A DNA stretch of 64,000 bases from Ignavibacteriota bacterium (GTDB lineage: Bacteria; Bacteroidota; Ignavibacteria; SZUA-365): assembly GCA_016218045.1 (NCBI GenBank), contig JACRFB010000015.1:43837-107836 (forward strand), in the 5' to 3' direction. The position numbers and the translations under genes were made by a program. The notes under the pieces are model-generated. The model searched no databases. It saw only the letters and a list, made by a program, of their open reading frames with translations, and was not told the DNA's origin. Positions 1 through 8,337 of the stretch are shown here, piece by piece. The stretch's first letter is position 1. Every line of letters begins with the position of its first letter.

Positions 1-1
1 G

Positions 2-1066
2 GAGAAGTCCCTCGCCGACCGTGTGCAGATAGACGCCGACACGCGCGCGCGCATCGGACTCGAATTCGACACCGTCGATGCGGACTCGCGATCGCGGAGC
101 ATTCGTGTGCCCGGAACCGTGATACTCGATCCGTCGCGTTCGGCCACCGTGGGGTCGCTCGTGGAGGGCCGCGTGCGCGCCATTCATGCGCGGCTCGGGG
201 CGCGCGTGTCGAAGGGTGCGGTGCTCGTCGAAATCGAGAGTCCCGCCCTCGGCGAGATGGTCGCCGAATGTATTCGCGCCATGGCGGATGAGCGCGCTGC
301 AGGCGCGGAGGCCGAGCGGGTGACACTGCTCCATCGCGAAAAGGTGGCTTCGGATCGTGAACTGCAAAACGCGGAAAGTGCGGCCGTCTCAGCGCGCATG
401 CGCGTGTTTGCCGCGCGGAAACGCCTGACCGGCGCGGGCATGGCGCAGGCGGATCTGGACGCGCTGCTGCGCGCTCCCGGTGAGGGCGAAACACTTCTGC
501 GCTTGCGCGCGCCGATCACGGGTGTTGTGAGCGCGGTTCATGCCAATATCGGCAAGCGCACCGACGCTGCCGCCGATCTTGTCAGCATTGTCGATCCGTC
601 GGTGGCAGTGGTCGAAGGCGGAGTGTTCCTCGAGCAGATCGACCTGGTGCATCCCGGACTCTCCGTCACTTTCGAAACCCGCGCGTATCCGGAACAGAGC
701 TTTCAAGGACGTGTCAGCGATGTCGGGTCGGTCCTCGATCCCGCCTCGCGCGCGCTGCCGCTGCGCTGCGCCTTTCAAAACAACAAAGGACTCCTGCGTC
801 CGAATCTGCCCGGCACCCTGATCATCGCGACCGACCGGCTCGCGGCGCTCTCCATCCCGTCCTCGGCGCTCGTGCGCGACGGAAATCGCGCCTTCGTGTT
901 TGTGCGGAGCGACGACAGCACCTTCCTCTACCGCGAGGTGCGCATCGCAGCCGAACACGACGACCGCGTGGACCTGCGCGAGGGCATACAGCCGGGTGAT
1001 ATTGTGGTCCGCCGCGGCGGATTCACGTTGAAATCCATGCTCAAAGTCGCGCAGGACGAGGAGTGA
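2..1066 (+). CDS. RND efflux periplasmic adaptor, CzcB/CusB-like (5' end outside window)
   Basis: The reading frame is open to the left edge, so the true start and signal peptide lie outside the window; the first in-window start-like codon (GTG at 23) is internal. The visible 354 residues show the order of a membrane-fusion protein: a lipoyl-like beta-hairpin half (VEGRVRAIHARLGARVSKG), a helical hairpin rich in Ala, Glu and Arg, the second lipoyl half (LRAPITGVVSAVHANIGKR), then beta-barrel and membrane-proximal parts ending near KVAQDEE. Proteins of this family bridge an inner-membrane RND pump and an outer-membrane channel. The pump gene follows 59 bp downstream on the same strand, which supports a metal-efflux operon. 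The substrate metal cannot be read from the adaptor; CusB- and CzcB-type are equally possible. Confidence 0.88.
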   Translation, partial: EKSLADRVQIDADTRARIGLEFDTVDADSRSRSIRVPGTVILDPSRSATVGSLVEGRVRAIHARLGARVSKGAVLVEIESPALGEMVAECIRAMADERAAGAEAERVTLLHREKVASDRELQNAESAAVSARMRVFAARKRLTGAGMAQADLDALLRAPGEGETLLRLRAPITGVVSAVHANIGKRTDAAADLVSIVDPSVAVVEGGVFLEQIDLVHPGLSVTFETRAYPEQSFQGRVSDVGSVLDPASRALPLRCAFQNNKGLLRPNLPGTLIIATDRLAALSIPSSALVRDGNRAFVFVRSDDSTFLYREVRIAAEHDDRVDLREGIQPGDIVVRRGGFTLKSMLKVAQDEE

Positions 1067-1125
1067 GCCATGCAACGTTGTTGCGGCATCACGACCAAAC
1101 ATCGCGCATCCGGGGCTGAGCGGGC

Positions 1126-4100
1126 ATGAGCGCGCGCATCATCAACTTTGTGCTGAAGAACCGGCTCTTTGTGATCGGTTTTCTTCTCACCATCGTCGGG
1201 CTGGGTATTATCGCGCTGCAGAAAATTCCCATCGACGCGTTTCCCGACGTGACCAACAATCAGGTGCAGGTCATCACCACCGCGCCGACACTCTCGCCTC
1301 TCGACGTGGAACGTTTCGTCTCGTATCCGATCGAGAATGCGATGAACGGTTTGCCCGATGTCGAGATAGTCCGCTCCATCTCGAAACACGGGCTGAGCGT
1401 TGTGACGGTGGTGTTCAAGGACCGCGTCAACGTGTATTTCGCGCGGCAGTTGATTTCGGAGCGCTTGAGCGGCATGCGGTCGGAACTGCCGGAGAGCGCG
1501 GATCAACCCGTGCTCGGACCGATCTCGACGGCCCTCGGAGAGATATACCAGTACGTGGTCGAGGGCGCCGATCGCAGCGCCATGGAGCTGCGCAGCATTC
1601 AGGAATGGATCATCAAGCCGCAGTTGAAGACCATACCCGGCGTGACGGAAGTGAACAGTTTCGGCGGATTTGTGCGCCAGTATCATATCCTGGTGGACGC
1701 GGAGAAACTGGCCGCGGCCGGACTCACGCTCGAGGAAGTCCAGGCCGCCGTGGCGCGCAACAATCTGGGCGTCGGGGGCAATTTCCTCGAGGCGAACGGC
1801 GAGTCGTATATCATCCGGGGTCTGGGATATCTCGCGGGTGAAGCCGACCTGCGTCGTCTGGTGGTCTCGTCGCGCGGTGGCGTCTTTGTGCGGATCTCCG
1901 ATGTGGCTGATGTGCGCGTGGGCCCCGAGACGCGCGCCGGCGCGGTGACAAAGGACAGCTCGGGCGAAGCTGTGACGGGCATCGTGATGATGCTTCGCGG
2001 CCAGAACAGCCGCGATGTGATCGAGCGGATCAAGACCAAGGTCGAGGAGATAAATGCCTCTCTACCTCCCGGTGTTGTGATCCGTTCCTTCTATGATCAG
2101 ACCGAACTCGTCAACAACACGATCGCGACGGTCGAAACGAATCTCATCGAGGGTGGTATTCTTGTCATCGTGGTGTTGTTCTTCTTCCTCGGCAACTGGC
2201 GCGCGGCGCTGATCGTCGCGGGAGTGATCCCGCTCGCCATGCTCTTCACCTTCATCGGGATGGAGTGGCTGGGCCTTTCCGCAAATCTCATGAGTCTCGG
2301 AGCGCTCGATTTCGGCATGATCGTCGACGGCGCCGTGGTGTTGATCGACAACTACGTGCGGTCGATGCAGGCGCAACGCGGACTCGCGCGCAGGCGCATC
2401 GACATCATCGCCGAGAGCACGAAGGAGGTCGCGCGTCCGATCACTTTCGGCGTGCTGATCATACTCATGGTGTACATCCCCATCCTGAGTTTCCAGGGCA
2501 TGGAAGGGAAGATGTTCGCACCGATGGCATACGCGGTGGGATTTGCGATACTCGGATCCCTTATTCTCATTTTTACCTTCGTTCCCGTCGTCTCGTCGTT
2601 TTTCCTCACCGTGCCCGAGCGCATTCGCGAGAACATCGTGATCCGTCACCTCACGCCGCTGTACCGTCGCGCGCTGGTCTGGTCGCTGAGGCACTACAGC
2701 CGCACGTTCGGTACGGCGTTCGGCGTACTCGCGGCATCGCTGCTGCTGCTCGGCTTTCTCGGGTCGGAATTCCTGCCGGAGCTGGACGAGGGCTCCTTCC
2801 TGCTTGAAGTCAAACGCCTTCCGAGTGTCGCGCTGTCGGAATCAGTGGAAAGGGGAATCGCGCTGCAGAAGAAAATACGCGCCATTCCGGAAGTGCGCGC
2901 CGCGGTGTTCAAAACCGGCAGGCCGGATCTTGCGAACGACTACATGGGCGTGCATGAGACGGACTGCTTCATCATGCTTCGTCCGCGCAAGGAATGGCGG
3001 GACGGCGTGACCAAGGCCGACATAGGGGCGCAGATCGAGGAGATCGTCGCGCGCGAGCCCGGCATCAGCTACAACATCACACAGCCCATAGCCATGCGTG
3101 TGGACGAACTCGTGGCCGGTGTCAAGTCGGACATCGCGGTGAAGGTGTTCGGCGAGGACTTCGATGTTTTGAACGCGGTGGCCCGCGATATTTCGGCGCT
3201 CGCGTCATCGATCGAAGGCACGGGCAATGCGATAGTGGAACAGACATCGGGGCAGACCTACCTCGACGTCACCATGGATCAGGAACAGCTTGCCCGCTAC
3301 GGACTCGATGCGGCCGCCGTGCTCGACGTTGTGGAGATGGCGATAGGCGGCAAGGCGGTGTCGGAGGTGCTCGAAGGCACGCGCCGCACGGCGGTGGTGC
3401 TCCGCCTCGGTGAAGCGCACCGCAACTCGATACAGGCGATACGCGACGTGCTGGTGGATCTTCCGTCCGGCGGACGCGTCCCGCTCTCCTCCCTTGCCCG
3501 CGTGGAGGCGGTGGAGGGGCCCGTGCAGATCAGTCGCGAAAAAGGACAACGCCGCATGGTGGTCGGCATCAATCTCGCGGATCGTGATGTCGGCAGCTAC
3601 GTACAGGATCTGCGCGCGAGCATCGGGACCTCCCTGAAGCTGCCTCCAGGCTATTTCCTCGAGTACGGTGGACAGTTCGAGAATCAACAGCGCGCGATGA
3701 GCCGCCTCCTGCTTGTGGTGCCTCTTGCACTGCTCATCATCTACCTGCTGCTTTTCACCATGTTCGGCAAACTGCGGCACGCCATGCTTATTCTGACGAA
3801 TCTGCCCTTCGCGTTGAGCGGCGGACTCATCGCTTTGTGGCTGCGCGGACTCAACATCAGTGTCACCAGCGCCATCGGGTTCATCGCGCTGTTCGGCGTG
3901 GCTGTGCTGAATGGCGTTGTGCTGGTGGAACACCTCAATCACCTGCGCCATACCGGTCGTCCGTTGGATGAGGCGGTGACCGAGGGCTCCATCGACCGCC
4001 TCCGTCCGGTGCTGATGACGGCCCTTGTGGCGAGTCTGGGCTTCCTGCCCATGGCGCTGAACACGTCGCAGGGCAGCGAGGTGCAGAGGCCGCTTGCCAC

Positions 4101-4248
4101 GGTGGTGATCGGCGGTCTCATTACATCGACGCTTCTCACGTTGCTGGTGCTTCCGACACTCTATGCGTGGATTGAACGACGCGTGGAACCCTCGATGAGC
4201 GGCATGCAGACCTTGCGCCGCATCGTTCTGCCGAAGTCGTTCTGGTGA
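1126..4248 (+). CDS. Heavy-metal efflux RND pump, CzcA/CusA family
   Basis: The 1040-residue product has the usual length and layout of an HME-RND inner-membrane pump: an N-terminal membrane helix followed by IPIDAFPDVTNNQVQV, two large periplasmic loops and two clusters of helices. The HME signature in helix 4 reads DFGMIVDGAVVLIDN; family members usually have Glu where this one has the last Asp, so the proton-relay or specificity position is conservatively changed. It exports metal cations (Zn/Co/Cd or Cu/Ag) using the proton gradient together with the adaptor encoded just upstream. The ATG at 1126 gives a normal N-terminus. An outer-membrane channel gene is not in the window. Confidence 0.95.
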   Translation: MSARIINFVLKNRLFVIGFLLTIVGLGIIALQKIPIDAFPDVTNNQVQVITTAPTLSPLDVERFVSYPIENAMNGLPDVEIVRSISKHGLSVVTVVFKDRVNVYFARQLISERLSGMRSELPESADQPVLGPISTALGEIYQYVVEGADRSAMELRSIQEWIIKPQLKTIPGVTEVNSFGGFVRQYHILVDAEKLAAAGLTLEEVQAAVARNNLGVGGNFLEANGESYIIRGLGYLAGEADLRRLVVSSRGGVFVRISDVADVRVGPETRAGAVTKDSSGEAVTGIVMMLRGQNSRDVIERIKTKVEEINASLPPGVVIRSFYDQTELVNNTIATVETNLIEGGILVIVVLFFFLGNWRAALIVAGVIPLAMLFTFIGMEWLGLSANLMSLGALDFGMIVDGAVVLIDNYVRSMQAQRGLARRRIDIIAESTKEVARPITFGVLIILMVYIPILSFQGMEGKMFAPMAYAVGFAILGSLILIFTFVPVVSSFFLTVPERIRENIVIRHLTPLYRRALVWSLRHYSRTFGTAFGVLAASLLLLGFLGSEFLPELDEGSFLLEVKRLPSVALSESVERGIALQKKIRAIPEVRAAVFKTGRPDLANDYMGVHETDCFIMLRPRKEWRDGVTKADIGAQIEEIVAREPGISYNITQPIAMRVDELVAGVKSDIAVKVFGEDFDVLNAVARDISALASSIEGTGNAIVEQTSGQTYLDVTMDQEQLARYGLDAAAVLDVVEMAIGGKAVSEVLEGTRRTAVVLRLGEAHRNSIQAIRDVLVDLPSGGRVPLSSLARVEAVEGPVQISREKGQRRMVVGINLADRDVGSYVQDLRASIGTSLKLPPGYFLEYGGQFENQQRAMSRLLLVVPLALLIIYLLLFTMFGKLRHAMLILTNLPFALSGGLIALWLRGLNISVTSAIGFIALFGVAVLNGVVLVEHLNHLRHTGRPLDEAVTEGSIDRLRPVLMTALVASLGFLPMALNTSQGSEVQRPLATVVIGGLITSTLLTLLVLPTLYAWIERRVEPSMSGMQTLRRIVLPKSFW

Positions 4249-4276
4249 TACGTTCGGGTGTGATTTTCTCGTGAGA

Positions 4277-4702
4277 ATGTCGTACTCTACAACTGCTATG
4301 ACACCTGATTATCAATACCGGTCCCTGCCGCGGCTCGCCGCGCGCTGCCTGATTCTCGGGGCTGTTATTGCAGGCATGCTCGCGTGGCATGCCGGTCAGT
4401 GGCGCTACGACGACACCGGCGCCGCGCGTCATCATCTCAATGTCTTTAATCCCTGTGCCGTGCCCCCCGCGGCGCCGGATCATGACAAAGGCGCGTCCTA
4501 CCGGTCGAACGCCGTCGCGGTTTGCGCGACCCATAAACGTGCTGTCCGTCAGGTGCGCAGCGCCGGGATCGACTCCCGCCGTGCGCGTGTGCGCGTCGTG
4601 TATGACGTCTACATCTGTCCGGAATACGTCCCGCGTAGAGGAAACGAACGGCTTACAAGGGCGCCGCCCGCCGGCGTGTGGATGAACGCATACACCTGTT
4701 GA
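4277..4702 (+). CDS. Hypothetical protein with one N-terminal membrane segment
   Basis: An open frame of about 141 residues follows the RND pump after 28 bp. One hydrophobic stretch (LILGAVIAGMLAWHAG) is followed by a polar, Cys-containing, Arg-rich tail ending in YTC. No family is recognised and no clear Shine-Dalgarno is seen; GTG at 4271 and ATG at 4301 are alternative starts. The composition of the tail also fits a chance frame in G+C-rich DNA, and a minus-strand frame (4136-4711) is open over the same stretch, so the call is tentative. If real, it would be the third member of the efflux operon. Confidence 0.3.
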   Translation: MSYSTTAMTPDYQYRSLPRLAARCLILGAVIAGMLAWHAGQWRYDDTGAARHHLNVFNPCAVPPAAPDHDKGASYRSNAVAVCATHKRAVRQVRSAGIDSRRARVRVVYDVYICPEYVPRRGNERLTRAPPAGVWMNAYTC

Positions 4703-4737
4703 ACGCGTCATTTCTCACGCCATTCCGGAGGTTTTCC

Positions 4738-4851
4738 ATGGCCGAACAAGAAAAGGGCGGAAGCGCATTTCCGCGCGAATTTCTATTCATGGCACTCGTG
4801 ATAGCAGCGGGTCTCGCCGCGCTGCTCCTCAAACTCCTGGGAGTGTTCTAA
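4738..4851 (+). CDS. 37-residue single-span membrane peptide
   Basis: A short gene: ATG at 4738 is preceded by a perfect GGAGG at 4727-4731 with six-base spacing, and the frame encodes MAEQEKGGSAFPREF followed by a hydrophobic stretch of about 20 residues (LFMALVIAAGLAALLLKLL) and the end GVF. A strong ribosome site, a charged N-terminus and one clean transmembrane helix make this a credible small membrane protein. It lies last in the metal-efflux transcript, just before a hairpin terminator, so it may be an accessory subunit of the pump, but no family is recognised and that role is inference from position. Confidence 0.6.
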   Translation: MAEQEKGGSAFPREFLFMALVIAAGLAALLLKLLGVF

Positions 4852-4895
4852 CACACGGGAGTATCGGATCGGATACTCTGATATCACCGAAGCAG

Positions 4896-5318
4896 TTACT
4901 GCGGACGTCCCCCGGGGCGTCCGTCTTTTTTTCTGGCCCGCATCTCGAGTCCGTACACCAGCATCGCCCCCGCACACGCGCCGACAAGATCCGCGAAGGC
5001 GTCGAGCATGCTGGCCGAACGCGCGACGGCGAGCATCTGCAGCACCTCCGTCGCTGTGCCGAAGGAACTGGTTGCGAGCGCCACGGCGACGGCCGCGAAG
5101 AGGCGGTCTCCGCCCTCGGCCACCGTGATGGATTTCCGCAGACACACGGCCTGCACGAAGAACAGGACGGTGTGTACGGTTTTGTCGTACGGGACGGGGA
5201 ACGGCCAGTAGGGCAGTGTTGGAACAGAGTCACCGGGCACGAGAAGCACAAAAAGAATCATGGCCGCCCAGCCGGCCGCGAGCATACGCCACAGGGTGAC
5301 GTTTTTCGAAAGGGTCAT
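4896..5318 (-). CDS. VanZ-like family membrane protein
   Basis: The 140-residue product has an N-terminal helix (MLAAGWAAMILFVLLVPGD), the family pattern DKTVHTVLFFVQAVCL, a third helix (AAVAVALATSSFGTATEVLQ) and a last helix with the acidic DAFADLVG. This is the VanZ-like layout of four helices with conserved polar residues; family function is poorly defined (the name comes from teicoplanin resistance). The ATG at 5318 is chosen because it overlaps the nnr stop by four bases (ATGA), a typical coupled start. It is the last gene of the nuo-nnr transcript. The C-terminal residues KKDGRPGGRPQ are encoded by the opposing terminator hairpin. Confidence 0.8.
   Translation of the reverse strand: MTLSKNVTLWRMLAAGWAAMILFVLLVPGDSVPTLPYWPFPVPYDKTVHTVLFFVQAVCLRKSITVAEGGDRLFAAVAVALATSSFGTATEVLQMLAVARSASMLDAFADLVGACAGAMLVYGLEMRARKKDGRPGGRPQ
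4902..4932 (+). terminator. Rho-independent terminator of the metal-efflux operon
   Basis: CGGACG (4902-4907) pairs with CGTCCG (4918-4923), with CCCC/GGGG inside, followed by a T-rich run at 4924-4932. A second inverted repeat GAGTATC/GATACTC lies just before it (4859-4878). The hairpin overlaps the last codons of the convergent VanZ-like gene. Confidence 0.75.
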
Positions 5319-6877
5319 GCCGTGGAAGGTGTGAGCAGGCGGAGCGTTTCCGGGATATGGTCGAGAATGTCGCCTGCGATCAGTGAATGAATCCCCGTCA
5401 CCGCCGCGCTGCGGTCGCCCGCCTGGCCATGGACAAAGGCGCCACAGATCGCGGCGGCGACAGGATCTAATCCCTGTGCAAGAAATCCGGCGAGCAAGCC
5501 CGTCAGGACATCTCCTGACCCGGCCGTAGCCATTCCGGGGTTCCCGGTGCTGTTGACGAACACACGGCCGTCGGCCGTCGCGATCACAGTGGGTGCGCCT
5601 TTTAAAAGCAGCGTGCAGCCGTGCGCGCGCGCGAAACTTCGCGCGCACTCGACGGGATCGCGCGAAACATCCTCGCGTGTCATGCCGCTGAGCCGCTGGA
5701 ATTCACCCGCGTGTGGTGTGAGTATCGAACGACCCGCGTTGGCGGCCAGCACGTCGAGGTGTCCTGTCAGCGCGTACAGCGCGTCGGCATCGATGACGAG
5801 CGGAAAATCGGCCGCGCCGATCAGCTCACGCGCACACGCCTGCGTCTCCTCGTCACGGGAGATGCCGGGACCGATGGCGGAGGCGCGTGACGTCCGCATG
5901 CGTTCGAGCAGGCCGGACACCGCGTCGCGCGCGAAGGCAGCACCCGAGGTCGCGGGCATGGGGCAGAGAATAACTTCAGTGAGTTTCTGAACGAGCGCGT
6001 CGTGCAGGGGCGCGGGTGTTGCAAGGAAACTGATGCCCGCCCCGGCTCGCAGTGATGCGAGTCCTGCAAGCGCTGCCGCACCTGTCATCCCGTATGATCC
6101 CGCGGCAATACAGACGCTGCCGGCCGCGTACTTGTGTGCGTCGACGGCTCGCCGCGGCAGCATCCCCGCAACGTCGCCTGATTCTATCAGCCAGGTGGAT
6201 GTCGCTGCGGAGTAATATCCCGCGCGCGGCATGCCGATGTCGATGACGTCCGTGATACCGCTGTGGTTCCGTCCGTCCGCAAACAGATGTCCGCGCTTCA
6301 GGCCGCCCATGGCAGCCGTCCAGCGTGCCATGATGGCTCCGCCCGTCGCCTCGCCTGTGTCGCTGTTCACTCCGGTCGGAATATCGACGGCAAGGACGGG
6401 GAGAGCGGCGTCGTTCACCTGGCGCACGTAGGCGCTCACCGGATCATGTAAGGCGGATGTCAGTCCTGTGCCAAGCAGCGCGTCGATCAGCAGATCCGGG
6501 CGCGTATCGAGCGCGGCCTGCAGCGATCCGTCATCCAGTACGTCGAGCCGCCCCAGCGTTGTGTCCGCCAGAGCAGCGCGCAGCATCGTCAGGTTCGCTT
6601 CGGCATCGCCGTGGCTATCAAAGGCGAGCGCGAGCACTGTCGCCCTTGCTCCGCGGTTCAGCGCGTGGCGTGCCATGGCATATCCGTCGCCGCCGTTGTT
6701 CCCCCGCCCGCACAGAAACAGGAGGTGTTTATCCTGTAATCCGCCGAGGCACTCTTCGGCAAGATCCACCGCGCCTCGCGCGGCGTTTTCCATCAGCACT
6801 ATACCCGGCACGCCGTAGCGCGTGGTGGCTGCCTCGTCGCAGCCGCGCATTTCTGCCGCGGTGAAGACGGGTTTCAT
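5315..6877 (-). CDS. nnr: Bifunctional NAD(P)H-hydrate epimerase / ADP-dependent dehydratase
   Basis: This 520-residue protein repairs hydrated NADH and NADPH. The N-terminal YjeF_N epimerase domain (about 1-215) carries CGRGNNGGDGYAMARH, the nucleotide-binding core. The C-terminal ribokinase-like dehydratase domain (about 225-515) shows GSYGMTGAAALAG, LTPHAGEFQRLSG and the catalytic NPGMATAGSGDVLTGLLAG with the GSGD motif. Both halves look complete. It overlaps nuoN by four bases (ATGA) and VanZ by four, so it is translationally coupled at both ends. Placement behind complex I genes makes sense, since NADH is the substrate of that enzyme and the origin of the damaged form, but that link is inference. 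Confidence 0.95.
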   Translation of the reverse strand: MKPVFTAAEMRGCDEAATTRYGVPGIVLMENAARGAVDLAEECLGGLQDKHLLFLCGRGNNGGDGYAMARHALNRGARATVLALAFDSHGDAEANLTMLRAALADTTLGRLDVLDDGSLQAALDTRPDLLIDALLGTGLTSALHDPVSAYVRQVNDAALPVLAVDIPTGVNSDTGEATGGAIMARWTAAMGGLKRGHLFADGRNHSGITDVIDIGMPRAGYYSAATSTWLIESGDVAGMLPRRAVDAHKYAAGSVCIAAGSYGMTGAAALAGLASLRAGAGISFLATPAPLHDALVQKLTEVILCPMPATSGAAFARDAVSGLLERMRTSRASAIGPGISRDEETQACARELIGAADFPLVIDADALYALTGHLDVLAANAGRSILTPHAGEFQRLSGMTREDVSRDPVECARSFARAHGCTLLLKGAPTVIATADGRVFVNSTGNPGMATAGSGDVLTGLLAGFLAQGLDPVAAAICGAFVHGQAGDRSAAVTGIHSLIAGDILDHIPETLRLLTPSTA

Positions 6878-8301
6878 GATCCGGGGAGCTGCTTCACCAC
6901 GTCGATAAAGAGGCGGGGGAAAAGTCCGAAGAGCAGCACGCCGGCCGCTGAAAGGAGCAGCGAGGCGAGGCCCAGCCCGCCGACCGGCACGGCAGCGCTA
7001 TCCTCATCCGTCGTGAAATACATAACAACGATCACGCGCAGGTAATAGTACAACGAGATCATACTGGTCACCACGCCCGCGATGGCGAGCCAGATCGCGC
7101 CGTCTTTCACCGCGGCGAAGAACACGTAGTATTTTCCGAAAAATCCGCTGAGCGGCGGAAGGCCGATAAGAGAGAGCAGAAACAGGGTCATCAACGCGGC
7201 AAGCAGCGGCGATGTGCGGCCGAGTCCCGCAAAACGTTTCACGGATGCGTCGCCGTCGTTTGCTGACTCGACCAGCGCCACGAGACCGAAGGACCCCGCG
7301 GTGGTGAACACGTACGAGAGCAGATAGAAGAGCACGCCAGTCATCCCGTCGAGCGACAGCGATGAAATTCCGACGAGCATGTAGCCTGCGTGTGCGATGC
7401 TGGAATAGGCGAGCATACGCTTCACGCTGTCCTGCGCAAGCGCGGCGACGTTGCCGACCAGCATCGAGGCAGTGGCGAGCACGGCGATCGTGATCCCTAT
7501 GCGGTTGTCGCCGGTGTCGAACGTCATCGAGAAAAAGACGATGATCGCGGAAAATGCGGAGGCCTTGGCAGCCGTGGCCATGAAAGCGGTGACGAGCGTG
7601 GAGGAGCCGTCGTACACATCGGGCACCCACATGTGGAAGGGAACCGCGCCGATCTTGAAGGCGAAACCGACCAGCAGCAGACCGAGTCCCGCAAGAAAGA
7701 CGGGCGTGCCATGCGAGGCCGTTGAACGCATGATGATCTCATATCCCGTGCCACCGGTTGCGCCGTATATCAGCGCGATGCCATAGAGCATGAAGCCCGT
7801 CGAAAAGGCGCCGAGCAGGAAGTACTTCAGGGCCGCCTCGTTTGCGCGGCGCTGCGCGCGCAGCAGACCCGCCAGAACGTACAGCGAAACCGACATGATC
7901 TCGAGTCCGATAAACGCGGCGACGAGATCGTACGCAGTGGCCAGCGTCACCATACCCGTGAGGGACAGCATCACGAGGATGTAGAACTCGCCGTAATGCG
8001 CGCCGATCTTCGGCAGAACTTCGCGCGCGTGCAACAACGCGAGCGCGGCCGCAAGCAGCAGGATGACCGTGATGATGCTCGCGTAGCCGCCTGTCACGAT
8101 CATGCCCGAGAAGGCGATCCCGCGTTCTGGAAACATCAGCACGGCGTAAACGAGCGCAGCGGCGATGCCCGCGAGCGACAGCAGGAACACGCCGTGCTCC
8201 GCGTCCTTGCGGAACGTGTGCAGGAGTATCACGAGCAGACTGCTGACAATGAGGGCGCTGAGGGGCGCGGCGGCGAGTGTGTCGGTGAGGAGTTGCTGCA
8301 T
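6874..8301 (-). CDS. nuoN: NADH-quinone oxidoreductase subunit N
   Basis: Antiporter-like membrane subunit of complex I, about 475 residues with 14 predicted helices. Diagnostic stretches are GLEIMSVSLYVLAGLLR (carrying the key Glu), GFAFKIGAVPFHMWVPD (the broken-helix Lys) and LAYSSIAHAGYMLVG. The ATG at 8301 is preferred; a TTG at 8328 would add nine residues and no ribosome site helps to decide. It is separated from nuoM by an antiporter gene and overlaps nnr. Confidence 0.95.
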   Translation of the reverse strand: MQQLLTDTLAAAPLSALIVSSLLVILLHTFRKDAEHGVFLLSLAGIAAALVYAVLMFPERGIAFSGMIVTGGYASIITVILLLAAALALLHAREVLPKIGAHYGEFYILVMLSLTGMVTLATAYDLVAAFIGLEIMSVSLYVLAGLLRAQRRANEAALKYFLLGAFSTGFMLYGIALIYGATGGTGYEIIMRSTASHGTPVFLAGLGLLLVGFAFKIGAVPFHMWVPDVYDGSSTLVTAFMATAAKASAFSAIIVFFSMTFDTGDNRIGITIAVLATASMLVGNVAALAQDSVKRMLAYSSIAHAGYMLVGISSLSLDGMTGVLFYLLSYVFTTAGSFGLVALVESANDGDASVKRFAGLGRTSPLLAALMTLFLLSLIGLPPLSGFFGKYYVFFAAVKDGAIWLAIAGVVTSMISLYYYLRVIVVMYFTTDEDSAAVPVGGLGLASLLLSAAGVLLFGLFPRLFIDVVKQLPGS

Positions 8302-8337
8302 GAGGTCTACGGGACTGTCGGGTTGCAAAATCGGAGT

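Noticed and set aside
4136..4711. 191-codon minus-strand frame over the end of the RND pump gene
   Set aside because: Overlaps the pump gene's 3' end in antisense and has an Arg/Thr-rich, non-family translation.
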